Shown here piece after piece: positions 45,060-54,425 of a stretch of 64,000 nt of DNA. Every line of letters begins with the position of its first letter. The stretch's first letter is position 1. A model generated the notes under the pieces. It was not told the DNA's origin. It did no database searches and saw only the letters and a list, made by a program, of their open reading frames with translations. A program made the position numbers and the translations under genes. Source of the DNA: Ophioceras dolichostomum (taxonomy: Eukaryota > Ascomycota > Sordariomycetes > Magnaporthales > Ophioceraceae); contig PYST01000066.1 of assembly GCA_003049485.1 (NCBI GenBank), positions 62,001-126,000 of the forward strand, in the 5' to 3' direction.

Positions 45060-46187
45060 ATGGCTGGAAGCCGCAGGCACTCTGTGTCAGGTGATCCTTA
45101 CGGCTCACAGAAAGATTACGGCTCTATCTACGGATCAGCATATGGCTACCCCAGCAGGAGCTCTACACGGGGTAGGCGGCGGTATCCCGACGCTGACGTT
45201 GACGACCGCGTATATGGCTCGGTGCCACCCCCGTATATGAGGGATAGCGACGATCACCATAGCAGCTCGATGCCAAAGCCTCGCACACATTCCCACGACC
45301 GGGGAAGTCGCCGCCGTGACCGGAGGGAGAGGCATCGGAGCCTAGATCCATACCGAACGGATGACTACAACCCCCGCGATCGGCTATACTTGAACGACGA
45401 CGAGGATCGCGGCAGGGACCGGCGGTCCAAGCACCCAAGTCAGCACCCGCGGGATCCTAGACGTGCGGTCTTCGTTGACGACTACCTCAACGACGGGCGC
45501 CGCCATTCAGAGCCGGTGAACAAACGCCACTCCAGCGCCGCGGCCGGAGCTCCGCCATCGCCAAGGTCGCGCCGATCTCATCGGTCCAGATCACCACCGC
45601 CCCGCGAGGTCGACTCGGCTCGGCCCACCACTCACAGGCGCCACTCCTCTCTCCCCGCCCCATCGGACCGCCGCCGCGGCCACTCGCCCTCCAGGGATCG
45701 CGACAGCCATCATCACCACCGGCACGCGAGCTCCTCCCACCACAGGTCCTCGCCGCAGCGCTCCTCCAAGTTCTCGTTCAGCCGCAGCGGCAGCAGCCGC
45801 AGAAAGGGAGACCGCCGCAGCAGCCCCTCCTCCCCCGGCGAACAACAACCCGCCGAGACCGACAACTTCGACTGGACGACGGCGGCGCGGTGCGCGTTCG
45901 AGGCCGGCACGCTCGCGGCCCTGCGCGTGCACGACAAGCCGGGCAGCTGGGTCGGCACCAAGGGCGCGCAGATCGCCACGGCGGCCCTGGGCGCGGCCGT
46001 CGTGGACGGCATCATCGCGCAGAAGAACCCCAAGATGAAGGGCGGCAAGCGACACGCCGTGCTGCGGCAAGTCACCACGGCCGCGCTGGGAAACCTCGTG
46101 ATAAACCCGGCCGGGAAGCAGGTCGAGAAGAAGCAGCCGCTGAGGCATGTGCACCAGCATTTGCCGAAGCGCATGCCGATCCGGTAG
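45060..46187 (+). CDS. Arg/Ser/His-rich orphan protein with Gly/Ala-rich C-terminal domain
   Basis: Single exon, 375 residues. The first 270 residues are disordered and strongly basic, with RS, RD and RR clusters, a HHHHRHASSSHHR run and many Tyr-Gly pairs near the start, which resembles spliceosome-type RS proteins or nuclear matrix proteins. A compact, more conserved-looking C-terminal part (about 280-360) starts FDWTTAARCAFEAGTLAAL and continues with WVGTKGAQIATAALGAAVVD, a Gly/Ala helix pattern like a glycine zipper, then KNPKMKGGKRHAVLRQ. Fungal proteins with an RS-like N-terminus and this kind of C-terminus exist as hypotheticals. Function unknown; no splice factor domain (RRM) is present. 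Confidence 0.75.
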   Translation: MAGSRRHSVSGDPYGSQKDYGSIYGSAYGYPSRSSTRGRRRYPDADVDDRVYGSVPPPYMRDSDDHHSSSMPKPRTHSHDRGSRRRDRRERHRSLDPYRTDDYNPRDRLYLNDDEDRGRDRRSKHPSQHPRDPRRAVFVDDYLNDGRRHSEPVNKRHSSAAAGAPPSPRSRRSHRSRSPPPREVDSARPTTHRRHSSLPAPSDRRRGHSPSRDRDSHHHHRHASSSHHRSSPQRSSKFSFSRSGSSRRKGDRRSSPSSPGEQQPAETDNFDWTTAARCAFEAGTLAALRVHDKPGSWVGTKGAQIATAALGAAVVDGIIAQKNPKMKGGKRHAVLRQVTTAALGNLVINPAGKQVEKKQPLRHVHQHLPKRMPIR

Positions 46188-47502
46188 ATGCCTTGTGTTT
46201 TTCTGTTTTTGATTCTGTCTTGCTCCTGATTTTCTCATTGCTTGCCTCTCCTATTTATGGTGAACATTATTCGCCTTATCATCTCACTTTTGTTCATTCT
46301 TTGCGAGGTTTCAAGTTGGAGGAAATTGGACAAAAAGGGACTGCATTGCACAACGGGCGTTTTTGTTAGAGGACATAATAATGAGGCGTTCGAAATATGC
46401 GTTCCTATTTTTCTCTGTTCATTGTATGACTATTACGATGATGACGGTCACAGAATGTTTTTTGTACGGGTAGCCAGAAGCGACATATGTGCGTTAATCG
46501 AGAATGGCACTGGAGAATAGATCGATGTTGACCTGCTCCAGCCTGTATATCCTACTCCCAGGACTCGAGCCTTACCATTTGCCCTAATCCACCTACCTGG
46601 TGGTGATCCTCTACCGGAGCTTCTAATCCACCAGATCCGGCTTCGTGAGACTTCAGCCCATGCCCACAAAGCTGAAGCATCTCAGACACGGAACTTTCCA
46701 TGCGTCTGAGGCAAGCCTAAATGTGCGCCTGCCGGGGGGCGCACCGGGATGGGACGAATGAGTGATGTAAAAGGCGTAACGATACTCACCCTAAGAGGCA
46801 TACCACTAGTCCGTCCGAAGGGACTCCAGATGAAGAGCGGCGCTACATGGAGTCCGACCCAAACTTTGCCGAGGACGGACACGGTAAACTCCAACAACTC
46901 ATCATCTAACTACCTAGGTAGGTAGGTACTTTTAAGCCTCCCCGTCGAAGCGTACATCCGCAAGGTGCCTTAGTATCGTAGCCTGTTGGTGGTACAAAAT
47001 GTTCAGTTCGGCACGGACCGACGCTGGACCAGTCTTTCCCGTTTTCGTCTCACACCTCCAAAGCTCCAACCCAAGAGCCAGAAGAACAAGCACGCTCCTG
47101 CATCTCCCAGCCGCCTGGGCTATCAGGATATGTGCTGACGGTCAATATCAGTAGGAAATGGAGTGAAAATCGTATAATAGGTAAAAAACAATATGAATAA
47201 GGAACTACACCAGTGCTCGGAGAGCTGCGATGGAGGTGAAGTGCCTACCCAGTCAACGGGTATCGTAACATGAATTTAGGGTCAACACAACTCCGCCATG
47301 ACTCCTTGATATTTCCCACGCTGCGAATTGCAACGGGATTGCTCACGTACAAACCAACGCCGCTGCATATGCTCCTAGGCGCCGTAAAACTCGTCAAGCC
47401 GCACCAGAACGCCGCGCAAGATCACTGGCCCACAGCCAAATTCCCCATTCTCTTCACCAAGTTCGTGTGGATTGATCGGTCTACTAGAGCTCCACCTCGC
47501 CT
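46188..47502. other. Convergent intergenic region, 1.3 kb
   Basis: No gene seen. A CTAG-centred TACCTAGGTAGGTAGGTAC motif is at 46911-46929. Confidence 0.5.
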
Positions 47503-48603
47503 CTAGACGGCCTCGCGCTTCAGGCTCGCCCTCTCGTCCCTCATCCACTCCATCCTCATCTGGGTGTCGATCATGATTTTGCCGAAGTACTCAACCTTGA
47601 GTTTGTCGCGCCGCTCCTTTGAGCGGAGGCCTATGAAGTAGTGCAGGACCCCCACCGCGAGGTCTCCGTGGTTCCGCATGACGGGCTGGATATGCTTGTT
47701 GAAGGAGGCGTCAGCATAGTTCTGGGCGATGATGCGGCAGATGACCTCGCGTATGGCTACGTCGGCGGGCATGGTGTTGTTGTACACGTCGTCCGCCATC
47801 TTAGCGAACCGGCCGGCGTGGTGGGTCGCGTCGAGAAAGTCGGGGGTGTGGACCAGCTTCTCGGCGCCCCTCTTGAGCCGCTCGAGACTCAGGAGCTTCA
47901 GAGAGGGCACGTCGAACTTGTCGGCCATGACGAAGAGGCGGAGGGAGGCGGCGCAGGAGTCCACGACGCCAGATCCGCTCGGGATCTCGCAGTCGTTGCC
48001 GGTCAAGACCTCCTCGTCTCTGTTGAAGGTGTCGGCGCCCTCGGTGTCTGAGGAATCTGAGGAAGCGTCGGAATCTTCGTGGTCTGGGTCCTCCTCCTCG
48101 TCGGAGTCCGGAGGTGAATATGACTCGTCGGACTCCAGATCGGCATCCGGGTCGACATCCGGGTCGGCATCCGGGTCGGCATCCGGGTCGGCATTCGGAT
48201 TGGCATTCGGATTGACATTGGAGTCCAGGTCCATCTCATCGTCCTCGTCGCCGAGATCTAAGCCCTCCGCAAAGTTCATCGCCGTCACCAACTCCTCCGG
48301 CTCCAGCCTGGCGGGGGTGGACACATATGCGGGACCGCGGTCTGGGTGCTCGTCATCAGTGTAGTTGCCGGTGTAGAGATACTGGACGAACTTCTGGAAG
48401 GTTTCTGGGTCGTCCTCGGGAAGTTCAATGACGCCGGTGACCGACTCCTGGAAGCCACTGCTGCACGCCTTGTCGAAGAAGGGCGACTGCGGGCAGATGA
48501 TGGCCCGGTGGAGCCTGAAGGTCTGGCCCTTGCAGGAGACCGTCAAGTCCGTGTATTTCTCTGCCATGTACAAGCTCCGGATCGACTGGTATAGCGTGGC
48601 CAT
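47503..48603 (-). CDS. BTB/POZ domain protein with acidic repeat insert
   Basis: Single exon from ATG 48603 (MATLYQSIRSLYMAEKYTDL), 366 residues. The frame extends open upstream but has no earlier ATG. The BTB core occupies about 14-80 (LTVSCKGQTFRLHRAIICPQ, SPFFDKACSSGFQES, FQKFVQYLYTGNY). A highly acidic insert (about 110-205) then separates the core from its C-terminal helices (ASLRLFVMADKFDVPSLKLL). The remainder is helical. Fungal BTB proteins of this short type usually have no extra domain; adaptor function for Cul3 ubiquitin ligases is the textbook role but is not shown here. The insert carries a 12-bp tandem repeat. Confidence 0.88.
   Translation of the reverse strand: MATLYQSIRSLYMAEKYTDLTVSCKGQTFRLHRAIICPQSPFFDKACSSGFQESVTGVIELPEDDPETFQKFVQYLYTGNYTDDEHPDRGPAYVSTPARLEPEELVTAMNFAEGLDLGDEDDEMDLDSNVNPNANPNADPDADPDADPDVDPDADLESDESYSPPDSDEEEDPDHEDSDASSDSSDTEGADTFNRDEEVLTGNDCEIPSGSGVVDSCAASLRLFVMADKFDVPSLKLLSLERLKRGAEKLVHTPDFLDATHHAGRFAKMADDVYNNTMPADVAIREVICRIIAQNYADASFNKHIQPVMRNHGDLAVGVLHYFIGLRSKERRDKLKVEYFGKIMIDTQMRMEWMRDERASLKREAV
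48143..48214. repeat. 12-bp coding minisatellite in BTB gene
   Basis: Six copies of GCATCCGGGTCG and variants encode a run of alternating PDAD, PNAN and PDVD tetrapeptides in the acidic insert on the minus strand. Confidence 0.85.
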
Positions 48604-49484
48604 TGTGTTGCCGCTCCAAGCAATATCATGCACGGATGAGCTGTCGGCTTGGTTGGTCAAGTGGTGAAGGGAGTCGACGCTGGGTGGAGATTGGGACGAG
48701 TTAGTTGTACGTGGTACAGTCTGAAGTGCCCCGTCATTGGAAGGGATGGGCACCTGCCCGCCCGTCTTTTTGTGTTCGGTGCAGGAAAGTACCAGATGCA
48801 CGGACCTGCGACTTTCATTTGCCCGAGGATCACATTTCACGCGTCCACGATGCGACTGGACTGGAGAGGAGTTATGTTGGTGAATTCTTTGATTTTTGGC
48901 CAATTTGTTCGGTGAAGAACAGGCAGTCGTTCGTTGGAGGGGTCCGAATGTAGGACGAATTGGCGTCACCCCACGCCCAAAAGAACACTGGTTGAGGCGG
49001 GGATTTGTGCCCCAGCTACTAAAGAGGCTACACTTACAGACACTGGGAGCTTTCTAGGATCACGACAGACAGGTTCGGTGAAGTACGATGGTTTTCATAA
49101 TGTAAGTGTACGATCTTATTACTGACGACTCGAAGATTTTGGAGTGAGTTGGGGCCAGTTACAAGAGAGTTGTATGAAAGCTATTGAGACACGACCCTGA
49201 CCCTGACCTGTGGAAGGTAGGGCCCCGCCAGTCAAGGTAATCGATAGCATCAGCGTGATCCACAACAAGCGAACGAATGCCGGTCGAGAAGGCCCACAGC
49301 GAAACCTTCCTCCCAACCACAACTGAAAGAAGTACCACTCAGTTTCTCGCGCCGGTGGCCCCGGTAAAGGACCGACGAATCTTCACATCTCCAGAGACAT
49401 CGGTGACATATTTTTCAGTGTGCCGGCAGTCTCGACTGTCCGTTTTACCAAACCCGTATTTCTGTCTTCGACTAGGTTTTCTTA
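48604..49484. other. Divergent intergenic region BTB gene/TRS85
   Basis: 881 bp between divergent start codons. It is occupied by the two promoters; no further gene seen. Confidence 0.5.
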
Positions 49485-51905
49485 ATGCAGAATTTTGAAG
49501 ATGGCTCGAAGGCGACGGATTCAATACAGTCCCTGCCCCTGGCAGCATCCACCATAAGGCTGCCCAAGAAGCGCCAAATCCTCGACGACCTCCCGCTTTC
49601 CCAGTCGGAGGCCGACCTGCGCTCCTTCAGCAGGCGCGCGAACCCTTCCGTCGCCTCGCTCTATGCCTCGACCCTCACCCCTCCCGGTTCAAGATCGGCC
49701 TCGCCGGCCGGTCGCGCCTTGTCGATACGCTCAGTCTCGGGGCCCGCATCGGGCAGCTTGTTTGCGAAGTCCCTGCTGGAGTCCCCCGCTGCGGACAACC
49801 CGGGCGACCCGCTCAACCTCATCCTCAAGGCCTTCGTGCCGCACGTCGCCGTATACGCATCCCAGGATACAGAAGACTTAGCGAAGGAGAAAGGGTTCGA
49901 GCGAGGACTGTGGGAGCTGCTGCGGCCGTTTGGCGAGCATGTCCAAGGCAAGGTCACCATTAGGGATAGTATCGGTGGTGCAAAGTCCTGGGACGACTTG
50001 GCGATACGCTTTGTCAGGCTCGGGGAGAACGTCGAGGAACCGGAGCCACTTCCCGGTGTGCAGAAGCCGTCCCTTGCAAACGGTCCGTCAGCAGCAGACT
50101 CCCCGAACAGCGTCGCCGGCCGCGAAACAAAAGTGCTTGCCGACGTTGAAGCCGTGGTGAACCGCCACTTGAGCTACGCCGAGCAAGCGTTCCTTGGCAT
50201 CGGCCAACCCTCTTCGCCGACTAAACAGGAACTAGATGTCGATGCGACCTCGCCATATTACTCTTTGTATCTTCGTCGGATGTTGTCCGGGATCCCGCTG
50301 TCATGCCATGAGACGTTCGCCCACCCGGTTGCCTGCGTTGTAGCTATCAGCTCGCGGTGCCCATCTCCCATAGAAGCCCTGAGGATGCTGTACAAGGACA
50401 CCAGCGAGGGTCAGAGGAGGCTCCCGGAGTGGGTGGCTCCAGACTACCTCCGCTACTACGTCCTCGTGCACGACGAGGAGAGCGGCGACATTGCCAAGTC
50501 GATGGCTCTCTTCGACCAGATGAAGCGCAACTTTGGACTCCACTGTCATCTGCTCCGCATCCGCAGCTCGCAGTGCGCCGAGACCGACGACGACAGCATG
50601 CCCCTTCCTCGGTGCGAATGGATGACAGCGGCCGAGGAGCTGGCCGACATCCACAGGAGCGAGGAACAGGAAGACTTTGAAGACATTACGAGGTACATCT
50701 TCGAGTCGGACGCCACGGCAATACGAACCTTCGTGCGAGAGATGGTCACACAGTCTATAATCCCCCAGATGGAGAGGAACGTGTCGCTTTGGAACGACCA
50801 GGTCGCATCCAAGCGCAAGGGGATCGGTGGTCGCTTCATGAGCATGTCGCGGCGCTGGGCTGGGTTTGGTGGCGGGTCGAAGAGTGCTACGGGGGGCTCC
50901 AATTATGCACTGGGCTTCTACCGGCCTGATACCACCGAGGGCACGTTGAGAAAGCTGGCTGACCACGCCTTCATGCTGCGCGACTTCAAACTGGCTACAT
51001 CCACGTACGGCTTGCTACGGACGGACTTTGAGAGTGACAACGCGTGGAGGCATCACGCAGCGGCCAACGAGATGGGCGCGCTCGCCCTTCTCATCATGGC
51101 ACAGACCAAATCGCACAACCAGGCCAAGACGCTGGACTCGGCGGGCGACATGCTACGGGATGCGTTCTACTCTTACCACACGCGGTGTGGAGCCCCTTAT
51201 GGAGCTCTGCGCAGTTTCGCGTTGGGGCTGGAGCTGCTGCGTCTGCGGGGCGGAGCGGCCATCGAGTCTGCGGTGCGGCTCGGCGCGCGGCTGATGGAGA
51301 CGAACCCGCGCCTGCTGGGCGTCGTGGCCGACGCACTCTTCCGCGAGCGCATGGCCGTATGCTGCGCGTCCAAAACGGGTATTGGGTCTCAGGCCTGGGG
51401 ATCATGGCGGCGCAAGTCGGCGCTGTGGAGCGTGCTCGGCACCGAGGCCTGGCTCGCCCAGGGCAAGTTCATCCAGGCGCAGCGCTGCCTCAACGAAGCC
51501 CGCGTCATGTACTCGATGCTGCAGAGCGACGACGGCATCGCGCGCTTCTCGCTCGCCAGCGACTTCATGGCCGGCCTGAACCTGCAGCTGAAGGAGGGTC
51601 TCGCGGCGGCCACCGCCGAACGCGGGGGCGGGGTTGGCGGTTCCTTTGGGGAGGGGTCACTTGAACAAGGGCGTCAGGGGCAGCATCAACAAGACGGGAT
51701 GGGAGAGGACGAGGAGGAGGTTGAGATGGTGGATGAGGAGAGTCAGGCACGCAGCCGCAGGAGGTCACGCCGCGCGAGTCTCATCGGCGGGGCCGGGTCC
51801 GCCGCGGCGTCGCTAGAGACCGCACCACTACGCCCACTTCCATCAGTGGAGGACGAAGGGGAGAGAACAGGGGCCGCATCCACCCCCAAGGACGACTTTG
51901 GGTAA
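49485..51905 (+). CDS. TRS85: TRAPPIII complex subunit Trs85 (TRAPPC8)
   Basis: Single exon, 806 residues. The N-terminal 100 residues are disordered. The ordered region begins at LNLILKAFVPHVAVYASQDT and includes KGFERGLWELLRPFGEHVQG, VTIRDSIGGAKSWDDLAIRF, PYYSLYLRRMLSGIPLSCHE, HPVACVVAISSRCPSP and WVAPDYLRYYVLVHDE. TPR-like helices follow (KLADHAFMLRDFKLATSTYG, DAFYSYHTRCGAPYGALRSF). These are the conserved blocks of Trs85/Gsg1. The protein directs the Rab1/Ypt1 exchange complex to membranes for ER-Golgi transport and autophagosome formation. The C-terminal 110 residues are acidic and Arg/Ser-rich and poorly conserved in appearance. Confidence 0.92.
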   Translation: MQNFEDGSKATDSIQSLPLAASTIRLPKKRQILDDLPLSQSEADLRSFSRRANPSVASLYASTLTPPGSRSASPAGRALSIRSVSGPASGSLFAKSLLESPAADNPGDPLNLILKAFVPHVAVYASQDTEDLAKEKGFERGLWELLRPFGEHVQGKVTIRDSIGGAKSWDDLAIRFVRLGENVEEPEPLPGVQKPSLANGPSAADSPNSVAGRETKVLADVEAVVNRHLSYAEQAFLGIGQPSSPTKQELDVDATSPYYSLYLRRMLSGIPLSCHETFAHPVACVVAISSRCPSPIEALRMLYKDTSEGQRRLPEWVAPDYLRYYVLVHDEESGDIAKSMALFDQMKRNFGLHCHLLRIRSSQCAETDDDSMPLPRCEWMTAAEELADIHRSEEQEDFEDITRYIFESDATAIRTFVREMVTQSIIPQMERNVSLWNDQVASKRKGIGGRFMSMSRRWAGFGGGSKSATGGSNYALGFYRPDTTEGTLRKLADHAFMLRDFKLATSTYGLLRTDFESDNAWRHHAAANEMGALALLIMAQTKSHNQAKTLDSAGDMLRDAFYSYHTRCGAPYGALRSFALGLELLRLRGGAAIESAVRLGARLMETNPRLLGVVADALFRERMAVCCASKTGIGSQAWGSWRRKSALWSVLGTEAWLAQGKFIQAQRCLNEARVMYSMLQSDDGIARFSLASDFMAGLNLQLKEGLAAATAERGGGVGGSFGEGSLEQGRQGQHQQDGMGEDEEEVEMVDEESQARSRRRSRRASLIGGAGSAAASLETAPLRPLPSVEDEGERTGAASTPKDDFG

Positions 51906-52478
51906 CTACTTCGACTTTAGAATGTAAATACATTTTGCACATCATGTTTATGTTAGAAGAGGTATACTACAGGTAATGGGATTCACGTCTTCACAGGTCT
52001 GGTATCATGGGTGTAATGCATTAAGCAGGCGTCACGGTTTCCCACGGCCTCTTCCTGATTAGCATTCTGCGATTTGAAAGGCGGGCAAGAATACCTCGTT
52101 GAAAGGGATTTCCGTTACAGATGGACCTCTCGGATCCATCCGTGCCTCTCTTATCTCTGGATGCTGAGATGGTGTCTGTAGCCCCGGTCGCCGGAGCCCC
52201 GCGGAAACGTCATCACTGATAAGCGTTCACGGAGGTCGCCGACCCACATCGGCACACCCCGTCTAGAGGCAGTCAGTCGGTAGCAGTCGGCCCAGAATGC
52301 ACGCACCTTCAAAGTCAAAGCATATAAAGGGGGGACTAGGCTCTTCGATCCCTCGGACTTTTCACTCCAATTCTCAAACCAGCACAACATCTCAGCATCG
52401 CTCCCAAATATCGAACCGCGAACCACGCAAGCAAAGTTAAGCTATCTTAACAGACCAGCTCACTCTTCTCCCATCAAG
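51906..52478. promoter_or_regulatory. TRS85 3' flank and xanA promoter with GATA and TATA motifs
   Basis: AGATAA on the minus strand at 52151-52156 and TGATAA at 52217-52222 (within CTGATAAG) are consensus sites for the nitrogen GATA factor (NIT2/AreA). A TATA-like ATATAAAG is at 52322-52329, about 150 bases before the start codon. Confidence 0.5.
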
Positions 52479-53852
52479 ATGTCGTCCTCTCTTACTGTCA
52501 CGCCTATCCCGGTGCCGGAGGGCTCTCAGATCGGATTTGGAGCTATCATATCAAACGCGGATATTGAGAACCTGACTGGTAAGATTTGATGACAGGCGTT
52601 CCTACGACCTGGTCATGATTGTATCTCGATGCCGTGAAGTGATGTGCCCTGTCTACCTCACGCAATAACAAACTCGTGGGAGAATACCCGTAGAATCGGT
52701 AACCTCCTGGTAAGCTATCCTCTTCCGTACTCCTCTAACCTTATCGTCTCAGCATACACGGGACTAACATACACGCTCTCTCTTTCTCTCTTAGATGCCG
52801 ATTTCTCTGTGATCCGCGACGCTCTCTTCCGGCACCAAGTGGTGGTGTTCAAGAACCAGTCGCACGTGTCGCCCAAGGCCCAGTACGAGCTCACCCAGCG
52901 GTTCGACCCCTCGGCGACGTCGTACGGGCACGGCAAGACGCTTGACGCGAAGCGCAGCATCCTGCACCCGGACCTGAAGACGATCCCGCACCAGCCGCAG
53001 GTGCAGGTCATCGGGAACGGCTTCGTCGCCGACTACGAGGGCCTCAAGGACGTCAGGCTGCGGCACCCGCACCACCGCACCTTCCACGCCACCGCGATCT
53101 CGGACGACGAGGACCTCGACTGCACCCGCTTCTACCGCTGGCACATCGACGCCGCGCTGTACGGCCTCGCCCCGCCCGTGGTCACGACGCTGCTCGCGGT
53201 GCGCGTCCCGGGAGGCCGCCGCCAGACCTGCCGCTACGACGACGGCACCGACGACGTGCTGGACGTGCCGCTGGGCACCACCGCCTTCGCGAGCGGCGAG
53301 GCCGCCTACGACCTGCTCTCGCCCGCGGACCGGGCCTTCGCCCGCTCCACGCGCGTCGAGTACGCCGCACACCCGTACATCTGGATGAGCGGCGCGCGCT
53401 CGCGCCCTGACGGGCTCGGTATGGTGTCGGAGGGCCGCGAGCTGCCCGCCGACCAGCTCCCGCCCGTCGAGCAGGACAAGATACAGGTGCTGCCCATGTG
53501 CTGGCGCAACCCCGTCACGGGGAGGCTGGCGCTGCAGGTGCACCCGTCCGCCGTGCGGCGGCTGCACCTCGCGGACGGTGGCGTGGTGGAGGACCTGGCA
53601 GAGGTGAGGGAGATCGTCCACCGCCTGCAGCGGCCGTCCATCGCGCCCGGCCTGGTGTACGCGCACGACTGGGAGGAGGGTGACTTCGTCCTGTTCCACA
53701 ACCGCGGCGTCATCCACAGCGTTGTCGGCGCGTTTGCAGAGCACGAGGTCCGTCTGTTCCGCCAGTGCAATGTGGCGGCCAGCCACTTTCCGGAGGGCCC
53801 GTTGGTGGATGGGGAGGGTTCTCTCCCTGCTATTGTTGCTGCTGCCGCTTGA
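52479..53852 (+). CDS. xanA: Alpha-ketoglutarate-dependent xanthine dioxygenase (XanA-like, TauD family)
   Basis: Exons 52479-52578 and 52795-53852 encode 385 residues; the join reads ADIENLTDADFSVIRDAL. The Fe(II) facial triad is visible: His150 and Asp152 in FYRWHIDAALYG and the distal His near 341 in FHNRGVIHSVVG. Segments such as YGHGKTLDAKRSILHPDLKT, PHQPQVQVIGNGFV, LDVPLGTTAFASGEAAYDLL and LPMCWRNPVTGRLALQVHPS match the fungal XanA family, which hydroxylates xanthine to uric acid using 2-oxoglutarate and oxygen, independent of molybdenum cofactor. Other TauD relatives (taurine or 2,4-D dioxygenases) fit less well. No peroxisomal targeting signal is seen at the C-terminus (IVAAAA). Promoter GATA sites fit nitrogen control. 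Confidence 0.9.
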
Positions 53853-54425
53853 GACTAGTCGAGTGGAACTCCTGGCTTTTTGGAAGTGAAGCGATCACAT
53901 TATTCCTCGGCTTTCCACCTCTCCTCAGTGTTGGTTAGCATGATAGCCTCGCATGAAATTGAAATAGATTCTTTTTATCCCCCCAAAACACCGCATTGCT
54001 CCCCCTGAATAGCTCTCTACGGTCCGCGCGAATAATCTTGCAAATCGAGGATGACATATGCGCTGATGATTGATGATTGATGATTGATTAATTGATGATT
54101 CTGAGCTAGCGGCTGTGCTGGGTGAAACCCCTGACGTTGGTTGATTGTAGTGGGCAAACCCCATTGGATGGCAGTAAGCTCCAGCGTACACCCCTCGCTC
54201 CCACACGCTTCTGGTAGCTCTTAGGCCCAACTCCAACCGAGCTTGTGTGCTGTCTTGCGAATTGCGTCACTGTACGACTTCCATAATCATGCTGTCTGCA
54301 TGTGGCCGCCTTTAGCTCCTTCGTTGACGTCTGCTGAGCACCTCGATTCTAGAACGTGCGTGGCTTGATAGCACACTACTCACTCACTAGGCATAGGTGG
54401 ATAGCCAAGGTAGCTAGGACATGGA
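53853..54425. other. Intergenic with TGAT microsatellite
   Basis: A TGAT/TGATTGA microsatellite lies at about 54064-54100. No gene seen in the 573 bp. Confidence 0.5.

Noticed and set aside
52579..52794. Additional small exon within the 216-base xanA intron
   Set aside because: Direct joining of 52578 to 52795 gives the family-typical ENLTDADF sequence, so no exon is needed.
52791..53786. 331-codon minus-strand frame opposite xanA
   Set aside because: Antisense of a GC-rich exon with Arg/Val/Gly-biased translation; the sense strand has the full dioxygenase motifs.
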